Source: Streptomyces sp. CB03234 (GTDB lineage: Bacteria > Actinomycetota > Actinomycetes > Streptomycetales > Streptomycetaceae). From it: DNA of 64,000 nt. The DNA is taken from assembly GCF_001905885.1 (NCBI RefSeq), contig NZ_LIYH01000004.1, positions 310,001 through 374,000 on the forward strand, in the 5' to 3' direction. Position 1 is the stretch's first letter. Each line of letters opens with the position of its first letter. Under the pieces are notes generated by a model, which saw only the letters and a program-made list of their open reading frames with translations, ran no database searches and was not told the origin of the DNA. This document shows positions 18,501 to 26,884 of this stretch, piece after piece. The position numbers were made by a program, and so were the translations under genes.

Positions 18501-19174
18501 GGCTCGCGACCCGGGTCTGGGGGGACGGCCCGCGCACGGCCGTACTGGTGCACGGCATCATGACGGACTCCCGCAGCTGGCGTGGTGTCGCCCCGGCGCT
18601 CGCCGAGCGCGGGTACCGGGTCGTGGCCGTCGACCTGCGCGGCCACGGCGCGAGCGGCCCCGCCGGCACCTACACCCCCGCCGCGCTCGCCGCCGACCTG
18701 CTCGAAACCTTGCCTCCGGCCCCCGACCTGGCCCTCGCCCACTCGCTGGGCTCGGCCGCCCTGCTGCTCGCCGTACCCGCGCTCCGCTGTTTCCGCGCGG
18801 TCCACTGCGACCCCGGGTGGCTGCGCCGGCCCCGGGACCTGGACGCCCTGCGCGCGGTCAGGCACGCCACCTGGCAGGAGCTGCGTACCGCACACCCCCG
18901 CTGGCACGACGACGACATCACCACCGAACTGCGAGCCCTCGCCACCTGGGACCCGGCGTCCGTCGTCGCCCTCCGCCACCTGCCCGGCCTGCCGGGCGCC
19001 CCGGCCGTCCGCTCGCTGGTCCTGCTCGCCGACCCGAGCGAGCGGATCCCGCCCGCCGAGGCCACGACGCTACGCCGCAGTGGCTGGCAGGTGCTCACGG
19101 TGGACGGTGCGGGGCACAGCGTCTACCGTGACGATCCGGCCGGCTTCCTCCACGGCCTGCGCGGCTGGCTGTGA
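18497..19174 (+). CDS. Alpha/beta-fold hydrolase
   Basis: This 225-aa hydrolase has the oxyanion HGIM segment (VLVHGIMTDSRSW), the nucleophile elbow AHSLGS (Ser83; the first Gly of GXSXG is Ala) and the catalytic His in GAGHSVYRDD near the C-terminus. It is a compact member without an obvious lid domain; the substrate is unknown. The GTG start overlaps the stop of the run-on LacI frame by 4 bp. If LacI originally ended at 18319, this gene had its own leader of about 180 bp. Confidence 0.8.
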   Translation: MRLATRVWGDGPRTAVLVHGIMTDSRSWRGVAPALAERGYRVVAVDLRGHGASGPAGTYTPAALAADLLETLPPAPDLALAHSLGSAALLLAVPALRCFRAVHCDPGWLRRPRDLDALRAVRHATWQELRTAHPRWHDDDITTELRALATWDPASVVALRHLPGLPGAPAVRSLVLLADPSERIPPAEATTLRRSGWQVLTVDGAGHSVYRDDPAGFLHGLRGWL

Positions 19175-19179
19175 CCGGC

Positions 19180-20267
19180 CGGTGGGGTAGCGCGACGGCG
19201 TCTTGTCGACGACGCAGCGTGCCTCGCGGACGGTGGCCGGCTGAAGGCCGGGCACCAGCAGGCGCATCATCCGCCGGAGGAAGCGGGCCTGCTCCGGTGT
19301 GATCCTCTCCTCGGCGTACCAGATTCGCACGTCCTGCGCCGTTCGCAGCTCCTGCACGACGGGCTGCATCGCGGGCCCGACCCGCATGTACCACCTGCCG
19401 TCCGGGTACGGAACCGGCGGCATCAGATACGCGGACATGTTGTCGTTGCCCGAGTCCTCGGGGTCGATGGTCACGACGGTGGGAAGCCCCCGGAACCGCT
19501 CGCGCCTTCGTCCACCTCGAAGAGCAGGTTGGGCTCCGTGAAGACCTGGAGGGCGAGGGCGAGGCCTGACGGGCAGAGCGCGACTGTGGTTGACCAGGGA
19601 GCCGGCAGCGATCACCACCTTCTCGGCCCTGATACGGGACTGGTCCGCACCCTCCGCCCCCACCTCCCAGGGCGCGCCCCTGCCGTCTCTGCCCATGGCG
19701 GCCACGGCTCCGCGCCGAAGCCGCGCCCCGGACGCCGCGCCAGGTCCAGCTGGGCCTTCACCAGCTGCCTCGGGCTGAGATGACCAGCGCTCTTGCGCTC
19801 CAGGAGCCCTTCCACACCACCGGCCAGAGGCGGCGGTTCCAGGCCGGGGAACTCCTCGCGCAGGTCCGCGCCCGACATCCGCTCCACGGCGACACCGGCG
19901 TCCTCGCTCGCGCGGAGCATGGCATCGGTACGGCAGCGCATGGACCCCGCCACCAGAGCGAGAGCACCGCATTCGCTGAAGAACGCGACGCCGGACTCGG
20001 CCTCGATGTCCCGGTAGCGTGCTGCCGAGCGGGTGTCCAGAGCGCCCCAGACACGGTCCCATCCCAGGCGCCGCGCGATCCGGGACTCGTCGTGGTGGGC
20101 GCCGAACTCCGGCAGGGCGGCTACGGCGCGGCGGTCCGGCTCCCGGGACCGATCACCACGACATCGGCTCCCGCACGGCTCAGATACTTGGCTGCGGCCG
20201 AGCCGAACATGCCGGCTCCGACAACCACCACCTCGGCATGTCTGGCATGTCCCTCCTCATCGGCCAT
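19180..20267 (-). pseudogene. Multiply frameshifted FAD-dependent oxidase (sarcosine/N-methyltryptophan oxidase-like)
   Basis: Pieces of one DAO-type oxidase lie in three frames. From ATG 20267 comes the Rossmann N-terminus (AEVVVVGAGMFGSAAAKYLS). Between about 20110 and 19640 lies a second frame with SGADLREEFPGLEPP and AGHLSPRQLVKAQLDLARR. From about 19640 to 19200 a third frame has EKVVIAAGSLVNH, VVTIDPEDSGNDNMSAYLMP and ITPEQARFLRRMMRLLVPGL. The final FAD-closing segment is missing where the gene meets the convergent hydrolase. At least two frameshifts plus the 3' truncation mean it is non-functional. Confidence 0.75.
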
Positions 20268-20577
20268 GCGCGGGGAACGCGTCGAATTGTTCCTGAGACC
20301 AAGGCCCTGCGATACGCCGCAATCAGTCTCGTCGATTCCGCCACTCGGGCTCTCGCGCGACGCGGCGAGGTTCACCACGCCCGGCGACGCTGTCCGCCGC
20401 GGGCCGATACCGGGTCAGGCTGACGACCGGCGTACGACTCGCTGTGGGAACCGACGACAAGCGGTCCGGATTCGGTCCCCGGTCTCGTACGAACCGTTGA
20501 TGTCCCCCGGAATCGCACATTGCTCTACTTGAGCCGCCCCCCGCCGCCGCTCACCTGCCTCTCCCCAAGGAACGATC
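20268..20577. other. Intergenic region before the MBL-fold gene
   Basis: About 310 bp with no supportable gene or structured RNA. It presumably contains the promoter of the MBL-fold lipoprotein gene; AAGGA lies just ahead of that gene's ATG. Confidence 0.4.
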
Positions 20578-21684
20578 ATGAGCGTCCTGCGCAGTACCAA
20601 GAAAGCGGAACCCACGACCGTCGGTTCCGGATCCGCCGCCCATTCCACGATCGCCCGGCGCCCCCTGCTCGGAGGAGCGGCGGCCCTGTCCCTGGGTCTC
20701 CTCGGCTGTACGTCTAACGGCTCCAAGGAGCAGCCCGTACCGGCCGCCCGGGCAACCGCGGCAGAGGGGAAGCCCCCGGTCGTGAAGGTCTACCTCCTCG
20801 GCACCGGGGGGCCGGAGATGTCGACCACGCGCAAGGGCATGTCCACCCTCGTCGAGGCCGGAGGCCGGCGGTTGCTCTTCGACGTGGGGCGCGGGGCGAC
20901 CCAGAACATGTACGAGTCGCGGGTCAATCCGAAGGGCGTCACCAAAGTCTTCCTGACCCACCTCCACAACGACCACTACGAGGACCTGCCGAGCCTCTGG
21001 CTCAACCCGTGGTTCATGCTCGGGCGGACCGAGCGACTGGAGGTCTGGGGACCTCCGGGGACCGCGGGGATGGTCACCGGCATGCGGGCGATGTACGCCC
21101 ATGACCTGGAGCACCGCTCGAACGACCTCTTCAAGCAGGAATACCTCGACATCCGCGTCCACGAGATACGGCCCGGGGTCGTGTACGACAAGGGCGGCAG
21201 CAAGGTCACCGCCTTCACGGTCGAGCACAAGGACGGCAACCCGGCCTACGGCTACCGCTTCGATCACGCGGGCAAGTCCGTGCTGCTCTCCGGGGACACC
21301 ACCTACCACCGGAACGTCGTCGAGCACGGCAAGGGCGTGGACGTCCTCATTCACAACGTCATCGCCTTCGACGAGGAGCTGACCAGGTCGGGCAAGCTCA
21401 AGGCCGTCGAGGAGAAACTCACCACCCCGGAGCAGGCCGCGCGGGTGTTCTCCGAGGCCCGGCCGAAGGCCGCCGTCTTCTCTCACATCGCCAAGAAGGG
21501 CCTGCACGGCAAGGCAGGCGACGACGTCATCATGTCCCGCACCCGGAAGGCCGGTTACGCCGGGCCGCTCCACATGGGTCTGGACCGTATGACCGTCGAG
21601 ATCAGAGCCGACGCCGTCGACGTCAGGGAGCCGATCCCCACCGCCGGCCTGCCGGAACTGGACAGCCCCGAGACCCGGCTCTGA
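20578..21684 (+). CDS. MBL-fold metallo-hydrolase, exported lipoprotein
   Basis: This is a 368-aa metallo-beta-lactamase-fold enzyme. The N-terminal region carries a Tat-like twin Arg (ARRPLLGG, Arg27-28) and a lipobox LGLLGC (Cys44), so it is probably exported folded and lipid-anchored. The metal site motif HLHNDHYED starts at residue 128. Further metal ligands are likely in SGDTTYHR and in the late histidine FSHIAKKGLHG. The fold is of the RNase Z/arylsulfatase-like subgroup (LLGTGGPEMSTTRKG near the mature start). The substrate is unknown; phosphodiesters or sulfate esters are possibilities. Strong AAGGA ribosome-binding site. Monocistronic. Confidence 0.85.
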   Translation: MSVLRSTKKAEPTTVGSGSAAHSTIARRPLLGGAAALSLGLLGCTSNGSKEQPVPAARATAAEGKPPVVKVYLLGTGGPEMSTTRKGMSTLVEAGGRRLLFDVGRGATQNMYESRVNPKGVTKVFLTHLHNDHYEDLPSLWLNPWFMLGRTERLEVWGPPGTAGMVTGMRAMYAHDLEHRSNDLFKQEYLDIRVHEIRPGVVYDKGGSKVTAFTVEHKDGNPAYGYRFDHAGKSVLLSGDTTYHRNVVEHGKGVDVLIHNVIAFDEELTRSGKLKAVEEKLTTPEQAARVFSEARPKAAVFSHIAKKGLHGKAGDDVIMSRTRKAGYAGPLHMGLDRMTVEIRADAVDVREPIPTAGLPELDSPETRL

Positions 21685-22033
21685 GGCACGGCCGCCGGGT
21701 GGTCAACGCCACGCCGCCTGCGTGTCTCGGCAGAGGGCAGCGCCTCCCACCTGCCCGAGGAATGCCGCGCTGCAAACGGCGTCACAGGGCGAGGCGGCGG
21801 TGGCAGCCGGCCGGTTGCGATGCCCCGCTGGCGGCCACCTGGCGCGCCGGTCGTGTCAACTCTCCTGGTAGCGCGTCGACTTGCTGCCGGGCAGCGATGT
21901 GAACCACTTGGTACCCCGCGCCCGCGGGTCCCTCGCCCCGCCGCGTAACATCATGCACGCGAAGGCGAGGGGGCGGTGCTGCCGCCGAACTGGTTTCGCT
22001 CACGCTCGGTCATGTGAGGTGGAGGAACAGGAT
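21685..22033. other. Intergenic region between the MBL and DUF3995 genes
   Basis: About 350 bp with no supportable gene. GGAGGA at 22021-22026 is the ribosome-binding site of the DUF3995 gene. Confidence 0.4.
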
Positions 22034-22465
22034 ATGGTCCGCACCGTTGCCCCCATGACCTTGGCGATCGTCCTGACGGCAATCGGAGTGTTGCATTTCG
22101 TCTGGGTGTTCTCACCTTGGCCGTTCAAAGACGTGATGACGTTCACCAGGACGATCGGTGGCAGCGACGACGGCGTGATGCCGCCGGTACCGAGCACCGT
22201 GCTCGTGGGGCTGGCATTGATCGGTGGCGCTGTGCTCACCCTCATGGTCAATGAGTCCATCCCGGGGATCGGACCGGCATGGCTGCGGTTGGTGGGTATG
22301 TACGGCCTGACGGTGGTTCTGCTCGCCCGCGGCCTGGGTGGGTACTTCATGAACTCTTCAGCCGCCGTCGAATTCCAGCGGCTGAACACTTTCCTGTACT
22401 CGCCGTTGTGTGTGGCACTCGCCACTCTCAGCGGCACCGTCGCGGTAGCGGCGACCAGGCGTTAA
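22034..22465 (+). CDS. DUF3995 family membrane protein
   Basis: This 143-aa protein has four predicted transmembrane helices and the DUF3995 landmarks: LTAIGVLHFVWVFSPWP in helix 1, MPPVPSTVLVGLALIGGA and an aromatic RLNTFLYSPLC near the last helix. The function of the family is unknown. Start ATG 22034 follows GGAGGA with 7-nt spacing. No co-directional neighbour is close enough for an operon. Confidence 0.8.
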   Translation: MVRTVAPMTLAIVLTAIGVLHFVWVFSPWPFKDVMTFTRTIGGSDDGVMPPVPSTVLVGLALIGGAVLTLMVNESIPGIGPAWLRLVGMYGLTVVLLARGLGGYFMNSSAAVEFQRLNTFLYSPLCVALATLSGTVAVAATRR

Positions 22466-23073
22466 CCGCGCCGCTGCGTGACGCTTCGCCAGTTGCCCCT
22501 GGCGCCGTCATTGGTACAGCTGAGTCAGGACGACCGGGTCAGGCGTCCAGGGGCGCCGGGCGGGGCCGTCGTCGTCCCGACGGACGTGCCCGAACATGGT
22601 CGGCGGACCGGGCGGGATCGTGATCGAAGGCTGAGGACCCGCGTCCGGGGCGGTGCGGGATGACCGGGCCGGTGCCCCGGGTAGCCGCCGACCGCTCACC
22701 ATGGCTGTGCCGAGTGCGGCCTTGGCGCGTAATCGCTCGGAGCCGCTTGCGCACCGGACGTGGGGAAGTGCTTGCTCATCGCCCTCACCGGCCCTCAGTT
22801 GCTGCTGGCTGATGGGTAGTCAGGTCACGTGCAGGGGGAGGGGAGAGGGCGGCGCGTGCTCTGTCCGGATGTCGTCGGTCGGCCGGATAAACCCGCGTGA
22901 ACCAAGATCACTGAATCGAGGTAATGCCAACGGCCTCATCGGGCGGGCGAGGCGTATCGGCCGTTAGTGTTCCCCGGGATCTGGACGGATCCCACAGATC
23001 ACTTCTCTTTCTCCTCTTTCACCGGTCGGCGCGCGCACGCCGATCACCACCATTGCCAAGGAGAGCTCGTCCG
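22466..23073. other. Leader/promoter region of the 2-MIB operon
   Basis: About 600 bp without a supportable gene. It contains two hairpin-forming inverted repeats in the likely 5' UTR: AACGGCC...GGCCGTT at 22929-22965, and GGGATC-N6-GATCCC at 22976-22993. The encapsulin ribosome-binding site AAGGAGA is at 23058-23064. A minus-strand frame around 22508-22702 reads coding-like at its end but is not recognised. Confidence 0.4.
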
Positions 23074-24486
23074 ATGACCGTTGAGACCAGCCCGGAAGTA
23101 CCGACGGAGCCGCCCCAGCAGTCCAGCCTGAGCACCGCGGCTGCGCGCAATCTTGCCACCACGACCAAGTCCGCACCGCAGATGCAGGAGATCACCTCTC
23201 GCTGGCTGCTGCGGATGCTCCCTTGGGTGGAGACCAAGGGCGGCACCTACCGGGTGAACCGCCGGCTGACCTACACCGTCGGCGACGGGCAGATCGAGTT
23301 CGTCCAGGATGGTGCCGACGTCCGGGTGATCCCCCGTGAGCTGGGCGAACTGGCCTTGCTGCGCGGCTTCGACGACGTGGAGGTGCTGACCGCGATCGCC
23401 GGCCGGTGCGTCCAGCGCGACTTCCGGGCCGGTGAGGTGCTGGCCGAGCGAGGCGCCCCCGCCGACCGGATCCACCTGATCGCCCACGGCCGGATCAACC
23501 AGACCTCCGTCGGCAAGTACGGCGACGAGGTCACCGTCGCCGTACTCGCCGACGGCGACCGGTTCGGTGAGAACGCCCTGCTGGACGCCGACGCCACCTG
23601 GGACTGCACCGCCACCGCCGAGACCTCCGGCACCCTGCTCACCCTCTCCCGCGCCGACTTCGCCGCCGTGCTGTCCGCGGCGCCGAGCCTCCAGGGCCAC
23701 ATCGAGCGGTTCAGCTCGCTGCCCCATCAGCGGCAGAACCGTCACGGCGAGGCCGAGATCGCGATGTCGGCCGGCCACACCGGTGAAGTCGAGCTGCCGG
23801 GCGCCTTCGTCGACTACGAGCTCAACCCGCGCGAGTACGAACTCTCCGTCGCCCAGACCGTTCTGCGGGTCCACACGAGGGTCGCCGACCTCTACAACGG
23901 CCCGATGAACCAGACCGAGGAGCAGCTCAGGCTCACCATCGAGGCGCTGCGTGAGCGCCAGGAACATGAACTGATCAACAACCGGGAGTTCGGCCTGCTC
24001 CACAACGCCGCCTTCAAACAGCGGATCCAGCCCCACTCCGGCCCGCCCACCCCGGACGACCTCGACGAGCTGCTCTGCCGCCGCCGTGGCACCAAGCTCT
24101 TCCTCGCCCACCCCAGGACGATCGCGGCGATCGGGCGGGAGTGGAACGCCCGCGGGCTCTACCCGGATCACGTCGACGTCGGCGGGCAGCACGTCCCGGC
24201 CTGGCGCGGCGTCCCGATCCTGCCCTGCAACAAGATCCCCATCAGCAAGGAGAACACCAGCTCGATCCTCGCCATGCGAACGGGTGAGGACAACCAGGGT
24301 GTCATCGGTCTGCGTCAGACCGGCCTGCCGGAGGAGTACGAGCCGGGCCTGTCGGTGCGCTTCATGGGCATCAGCGAGCAGGCGATCATCTCGTACCTGG
24401 TCACCACCTACTACTCCGCCGCCATCCTGGTGCCCGACGCGCTCGGCGTGTTGGAAAACGTGCAGATCGCTCGAAGGCGAGACTAG
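23074..24486 (+). CDS. eshA: Family 2B encapsulin shell protein (EshA type, cyclic-nucleotide-binding domain)
   Basis: This 470-aa protein combines a disordered N-terminus, a central cyclic-nucleotide-binding-like domain (about 95-220; RDFRAGEVLAERGAPADRIH, DRFGENALLD) and an HK97-type shell domain split around it (LLRMLPWVETKGGTYRVNRR before; LPGAFVDYELNPREYELSVA and WRGVPILPCNKIPISKENTS after). It matches EshA-like family 2B encapsulins, which form nanocompartments and in Streptomyces sit next to 2-methylisoborneol genes. The canonical Arg of the cNMP phosphate-binding loop is replaced in the WDCTATA segment, so ligand binding may differ. It is the first gene of a three-gene operon; the cyclase follows after 97 nt and is the expected cargo. 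Confidence 0.92.
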   Translation: MTVETSPEVPTEPPQQSSLSTAAARNLATTTKSAPQMQEITSRWLLRMLPWVETKGGTYRVNRRLTYTVGDGQIEFVQDGADVRVIPRELGELALLRGFDDVEVLTAIAGRCVQRDFRAGEVLAERGAPADRIHLIAHGRINQTSVGKYGDEVTVAVLADGDRFGENALLDADATWDCTATAETSGTLLTLSRADFAAVLSAAPSLQGHIERFSSLPHQRQNRHGEAEIAMSAGHTGEVELPGAFVDYELNPREYELSVAQTVLRVHTRVADLYNGPMNQTEEQLRLTIEALRERQEHELINNREFGLLHNAAFKQRIQPHSGPPTPDDLDELLCRRRGTKLFLAHPRTIAAIGREWNARGLYPDHVDVGGQHVPAWRGVPILPCNKIPISKENTSSILAMRTGEDNQGVIGLRQTGLPEEYEPGLSVRFMGISEQAIISYLVTTYYSAAILVPDALGVLENVQIARRRD

Positions 24487-24583
24487 GGGCCCGGTCCAAC
24501 GGCCACAAAGGCCCTGACCCTCCCGGGCCGGGCAAGCACGCCCGGGATCCGGGACAGCCCCCCACCTCACCAAGGAGCTACGG

Positions 24584-25906
24584 ATGCCCGATCCTGGGCT
24601 TTCCCCTCTGCAGTCGAGTCTGCCTGCCGCTGTCGCCCGCTTCGGGGACCACGTCCTCGACCAGGCACACACCGCCGACGTACCACCCCCACCACCAGCA
24701 CCACCCGTTTTGCCCGGCCCGCCCTCCGTACCCGTACCCCGGCCCGACGTCGGCCCCGGTGACGACCCGATCGTCCAGCACGATCCGGAGGGCACGGCCA
24801 CGGTGGCGCAGCCGAACCCCGCCCTGGACAGGATCCTCCGCGGCCCCAGCGGTCTGGGCACGGCGGCCCTGCACCTCGCCCGGCGGGAGGAGCCACCGGC
24901 GCCTCCGGCGTCCGAGGCGCCGGCGGAGGGCGAACCGATCCCGGGCCTCTACCACCACCCGGTGCCTGAGCCCGACTCCGTGCGGGTCGCGGAGGTCAGC
25001 CGCAGGATCAAGGCATGGGCGGTGGACGAGGTCCAGGCGTACCCCCCTGAGTGGGAGGACCAGTTCGACGGATTCTCCGTCGGCCGCTACATGGTCGCCT
25101 GCCACCCGGACGCTCCCACCATCGAGCACCTGATGATCGCCGCGCGGCTGATGGTCGCCGAGAACGCGGTCGACGACTGCTACTGCGAGGACCACGGCGG
25201 TTCCCCCATCGGTCTCGGTGGTCGTCTCCTGCTGGCTCACACGGCTCTCGATCCGCTGCACACGACGAAGGAGTACGAGCCGGAGTGGGCGGAGTCGCTC
25301 CACTCCGACGCCCCCCGGCGCGCCTACCGGTCCGCCATGGAGTACTTCGCCGAGCTGGCCACCCCCTCCCAGGCCGACCGGTTCCGGCACGACATGGCCC
25401 GTCTCCACATGGGCTACCTCGCCGAGGCCGCGTGGGCCGAGACGGATTACGTCCCCGAGGTGTGGGAGTACCTGGCGATGCGCCAGTTCAACAACTTCCG
25501 CCCCTGCCCCACCATCACCGACGCCGTCGGCGGGTACGAACTGCCGGCCGACCTGCACGCCCGGCCAGCCATGCAGCGGGTCATCGCGCTCGCGGGAAAC
25601 GCCACCACGATCGTCAACGACCTGTACTCGTACACCAAGGAACTCAACAGCCCCGGCCGGCACCTGAACCTGCCCGTGGTGATCGCCGAACGCGAGGACC
25701 GCTCCGAACGGGACGCCTACCTGAAGGCCGTCGAGGTCCACAACGACCTCATGCACGCCTTCGAGGCCGAAGCCGCCGCCCTGGCCGCCGCCTGCCCCGC
25801 CCCCAGCGTCCTGCGCTTCCTGCGCGGAGTGGCCGTGTGGGTCGACGGCAACCACTACTGGCACCGGACCAACACCTACCGATACAGCCTGCCCGACTTC
25901 TGGTGA
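24584..25906 (+). CDS. tpc: 2-Methylisoborneol synthase (terpene cyclase)
   Basis: This 440-aa class I terpene cyclase matches the known length of the family. It has a long Pro/Ala-rich disordered N-terminus (1-115) that in this family acts as an encapsulin-targeting region. The catalytic alpha domain follows, with the Asp-rich motif DDCYCED (from residue 197) and the NSE/DTE motif NDLYSYTKE (from residue 345), and the W/H-rich ending VDGNHYWHRTNTYRYS. It converts 2-methyl-GPP to 2-methylisoborneol with Mg2+. It stands between the shell protein and the GPP methyltransferase, with a 13-nt gap to the latter. Confidence 0.95.
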   Translation: MPDPGLSPLQSSLPAAVARFGDHVLDQAHTADVPPPPPAPPVLPGPPSVPVPRPDVGPGDDPIVQHDPEGTATVAQPNPALDRILRGPSGLGTAALHLARREEPPAPPASEAPAEGEPIPGLYHHPVPEPDSVRVAEVSRRIKAWAVDEVQAYPPEWEDQFDGFSVGRYMVACHPDAPTIEHLMIAARLMVAENAVDDCYCEDHGGSPIGLGGRLLLAHTALDPLHTTKEYEPEWAESLHSDAPRRAYRSAMEYFAELATPSQADRFRHDMARLHMGYLAEAAWAETDYVPEVWEYLAMRQFNNFRPCPTITDAVGGYELPADLHARPAMQRVIALAGNATTIVNDLYSYTKELNSPGRHLNLPVVIAEREDRSERDAYLKAVEVHNDLMHAFEAEAAALAAACPAPSVLRFLRGVAVWVDGNHYWHRTNTYRYSLPDFW

Positions 25907-25919
25907 GAAGGAATTACCT

Positions 25920-26804
25920 GTGACCAGCACCGAACTCAACACCGTCAACGGCGCCTCCGCGTTCCTCCCCGCCCCGGCGTCGCCCTACCAGGGTGACATC
26001 GCCCGCTACTGGGACCAGGAGGCCAGGCCCGTGAACCTGCGTCTCGGCGACGTCGACGGGCTGTACCACCACCACTACGGCATCGGCGACGTCGACCACG
26101 CCTCCCTCGGGGACCCCGAGGACAGCGAGTACGAGAAGAAGCTGATCGCCGAACTGCACCGCCTGGAGTCGGCACAGGCCGAAGTCCTCCTCGGCCACCT
26201 CGGCTCCATCGGGCGGGACGACACGCTCGTGGACGCCGGCTGCGGCCGCGGCGGTTCCATGGTCATGGCCCACCAGCGATTCGGATGCAAGGTCGAGGGG
26301 GTCACCCTGTCGGCCAAGCAGGCCGACTTCGCCAACCGGCGCGCCCGCGAACTGGGCATCGCGGACCACGTCCACGCCCGCGTATGCAACATGCTCGCCA
26401 CGCCCTTCGAGACGGGCCGGGCCGCCGCCTCGTGGAACAACGAGTCGAGCATGTACGTCGACCTGCACGACCTCTTCGCCGAGCACTCCCGCATCCTCGC
26501 GGTCGGCGGCCGCTACGTGACCATCACCGGCTGCTGGAACCCGCGTTACGGCCAGCCCTCGAAGTGGGTCTCGCAGATCAACGCGCACTTCGAGTGCAAC
26601 ATCCACTCCCGTCGGGAGTACCTGCGCGCCATGGCCGACAACCGTCTCGTACCGCAGGCGGTCGTCGACCTGACGGCCGCGACCCTGCCCTACTGGGAGC
26701 TGCGGGCCACGTCTTCCCTGGTCACCGGCATCGAGGAGGCGTTCATCAACTCCTACAAGGACGGCTCCTTCCAGTACCTCCTGATCGCGGCCGACCGCGT
26801 CTGA
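25920..26804 (+). CDS. gppmt: Geranyl diphosphate 2-C-methyltransferase
   Basis: This 294-aa SAM-dependent methyltransferase has motif I VDAGCGRGGSMVMA (from about 103) and the family-specific YHHHYGIGDVDHA upstream and SWNNESSMYVDLHDLF downstream. It methylates C2 of geranyl diphosphate to give the substrate of the preceding cyclase. GTG 25920 is preceded by AGAAGGAA with 7-nt spacing, and the cyclase stop is 13 nt upstream, so the two are co-translated. A GC-rich hairpin at 26824-26852 ends the operon. Confidence 0.95.
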   Translation: MTSTELNTVNGASAFLPAPASPYQGDIARYWDQEARPVNLRLGDVDGLYHHHYGIGDVDHASLGDPEDSEYEKKLIAELHRLESAQAEVLLGHLGSIGRDDTLVDAGCGRGGSMVMAHQRFGCKVEGVTLSAKQADFANRRARELGIADHVHARVCNMLATPFETGRAAASWNNESSMYVDLHDLFAEHSRILAVGGRYVTITGCWNPRYGQPSKWVSQINAHFECNIHSRREYLRAMADNRLVPQAVVDLTAATLPYWELRATSSLVTGIEEAFINSYKDGSFQYLLIAADRV

Positions 26805-26823
26805 CCGACCCGCCGACCGCGAA

Positions 26824-26852
26824 GGCCGGGCCCGTCACCCGACGGCCCGGCC
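26824..26852. terminator. Bidirectional hairpin terminator
   Basis: GGCCGGGCC-C-GTC ... GAC-GGCCCGGCC forms a 12-bp stem with one bulged base around a 4-nt loop. It lies 20 nt after the methyltransferase stop and 32 nt from the stop of the convergent DUF4139 gene, so it can serve both. There is no T-tract, as is usual for Streptomyces terminators. Confidence 0.6.
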
Positions 26853-26884
26853 GTCCACCGGCACACGATCAGCGGACCACGGGC

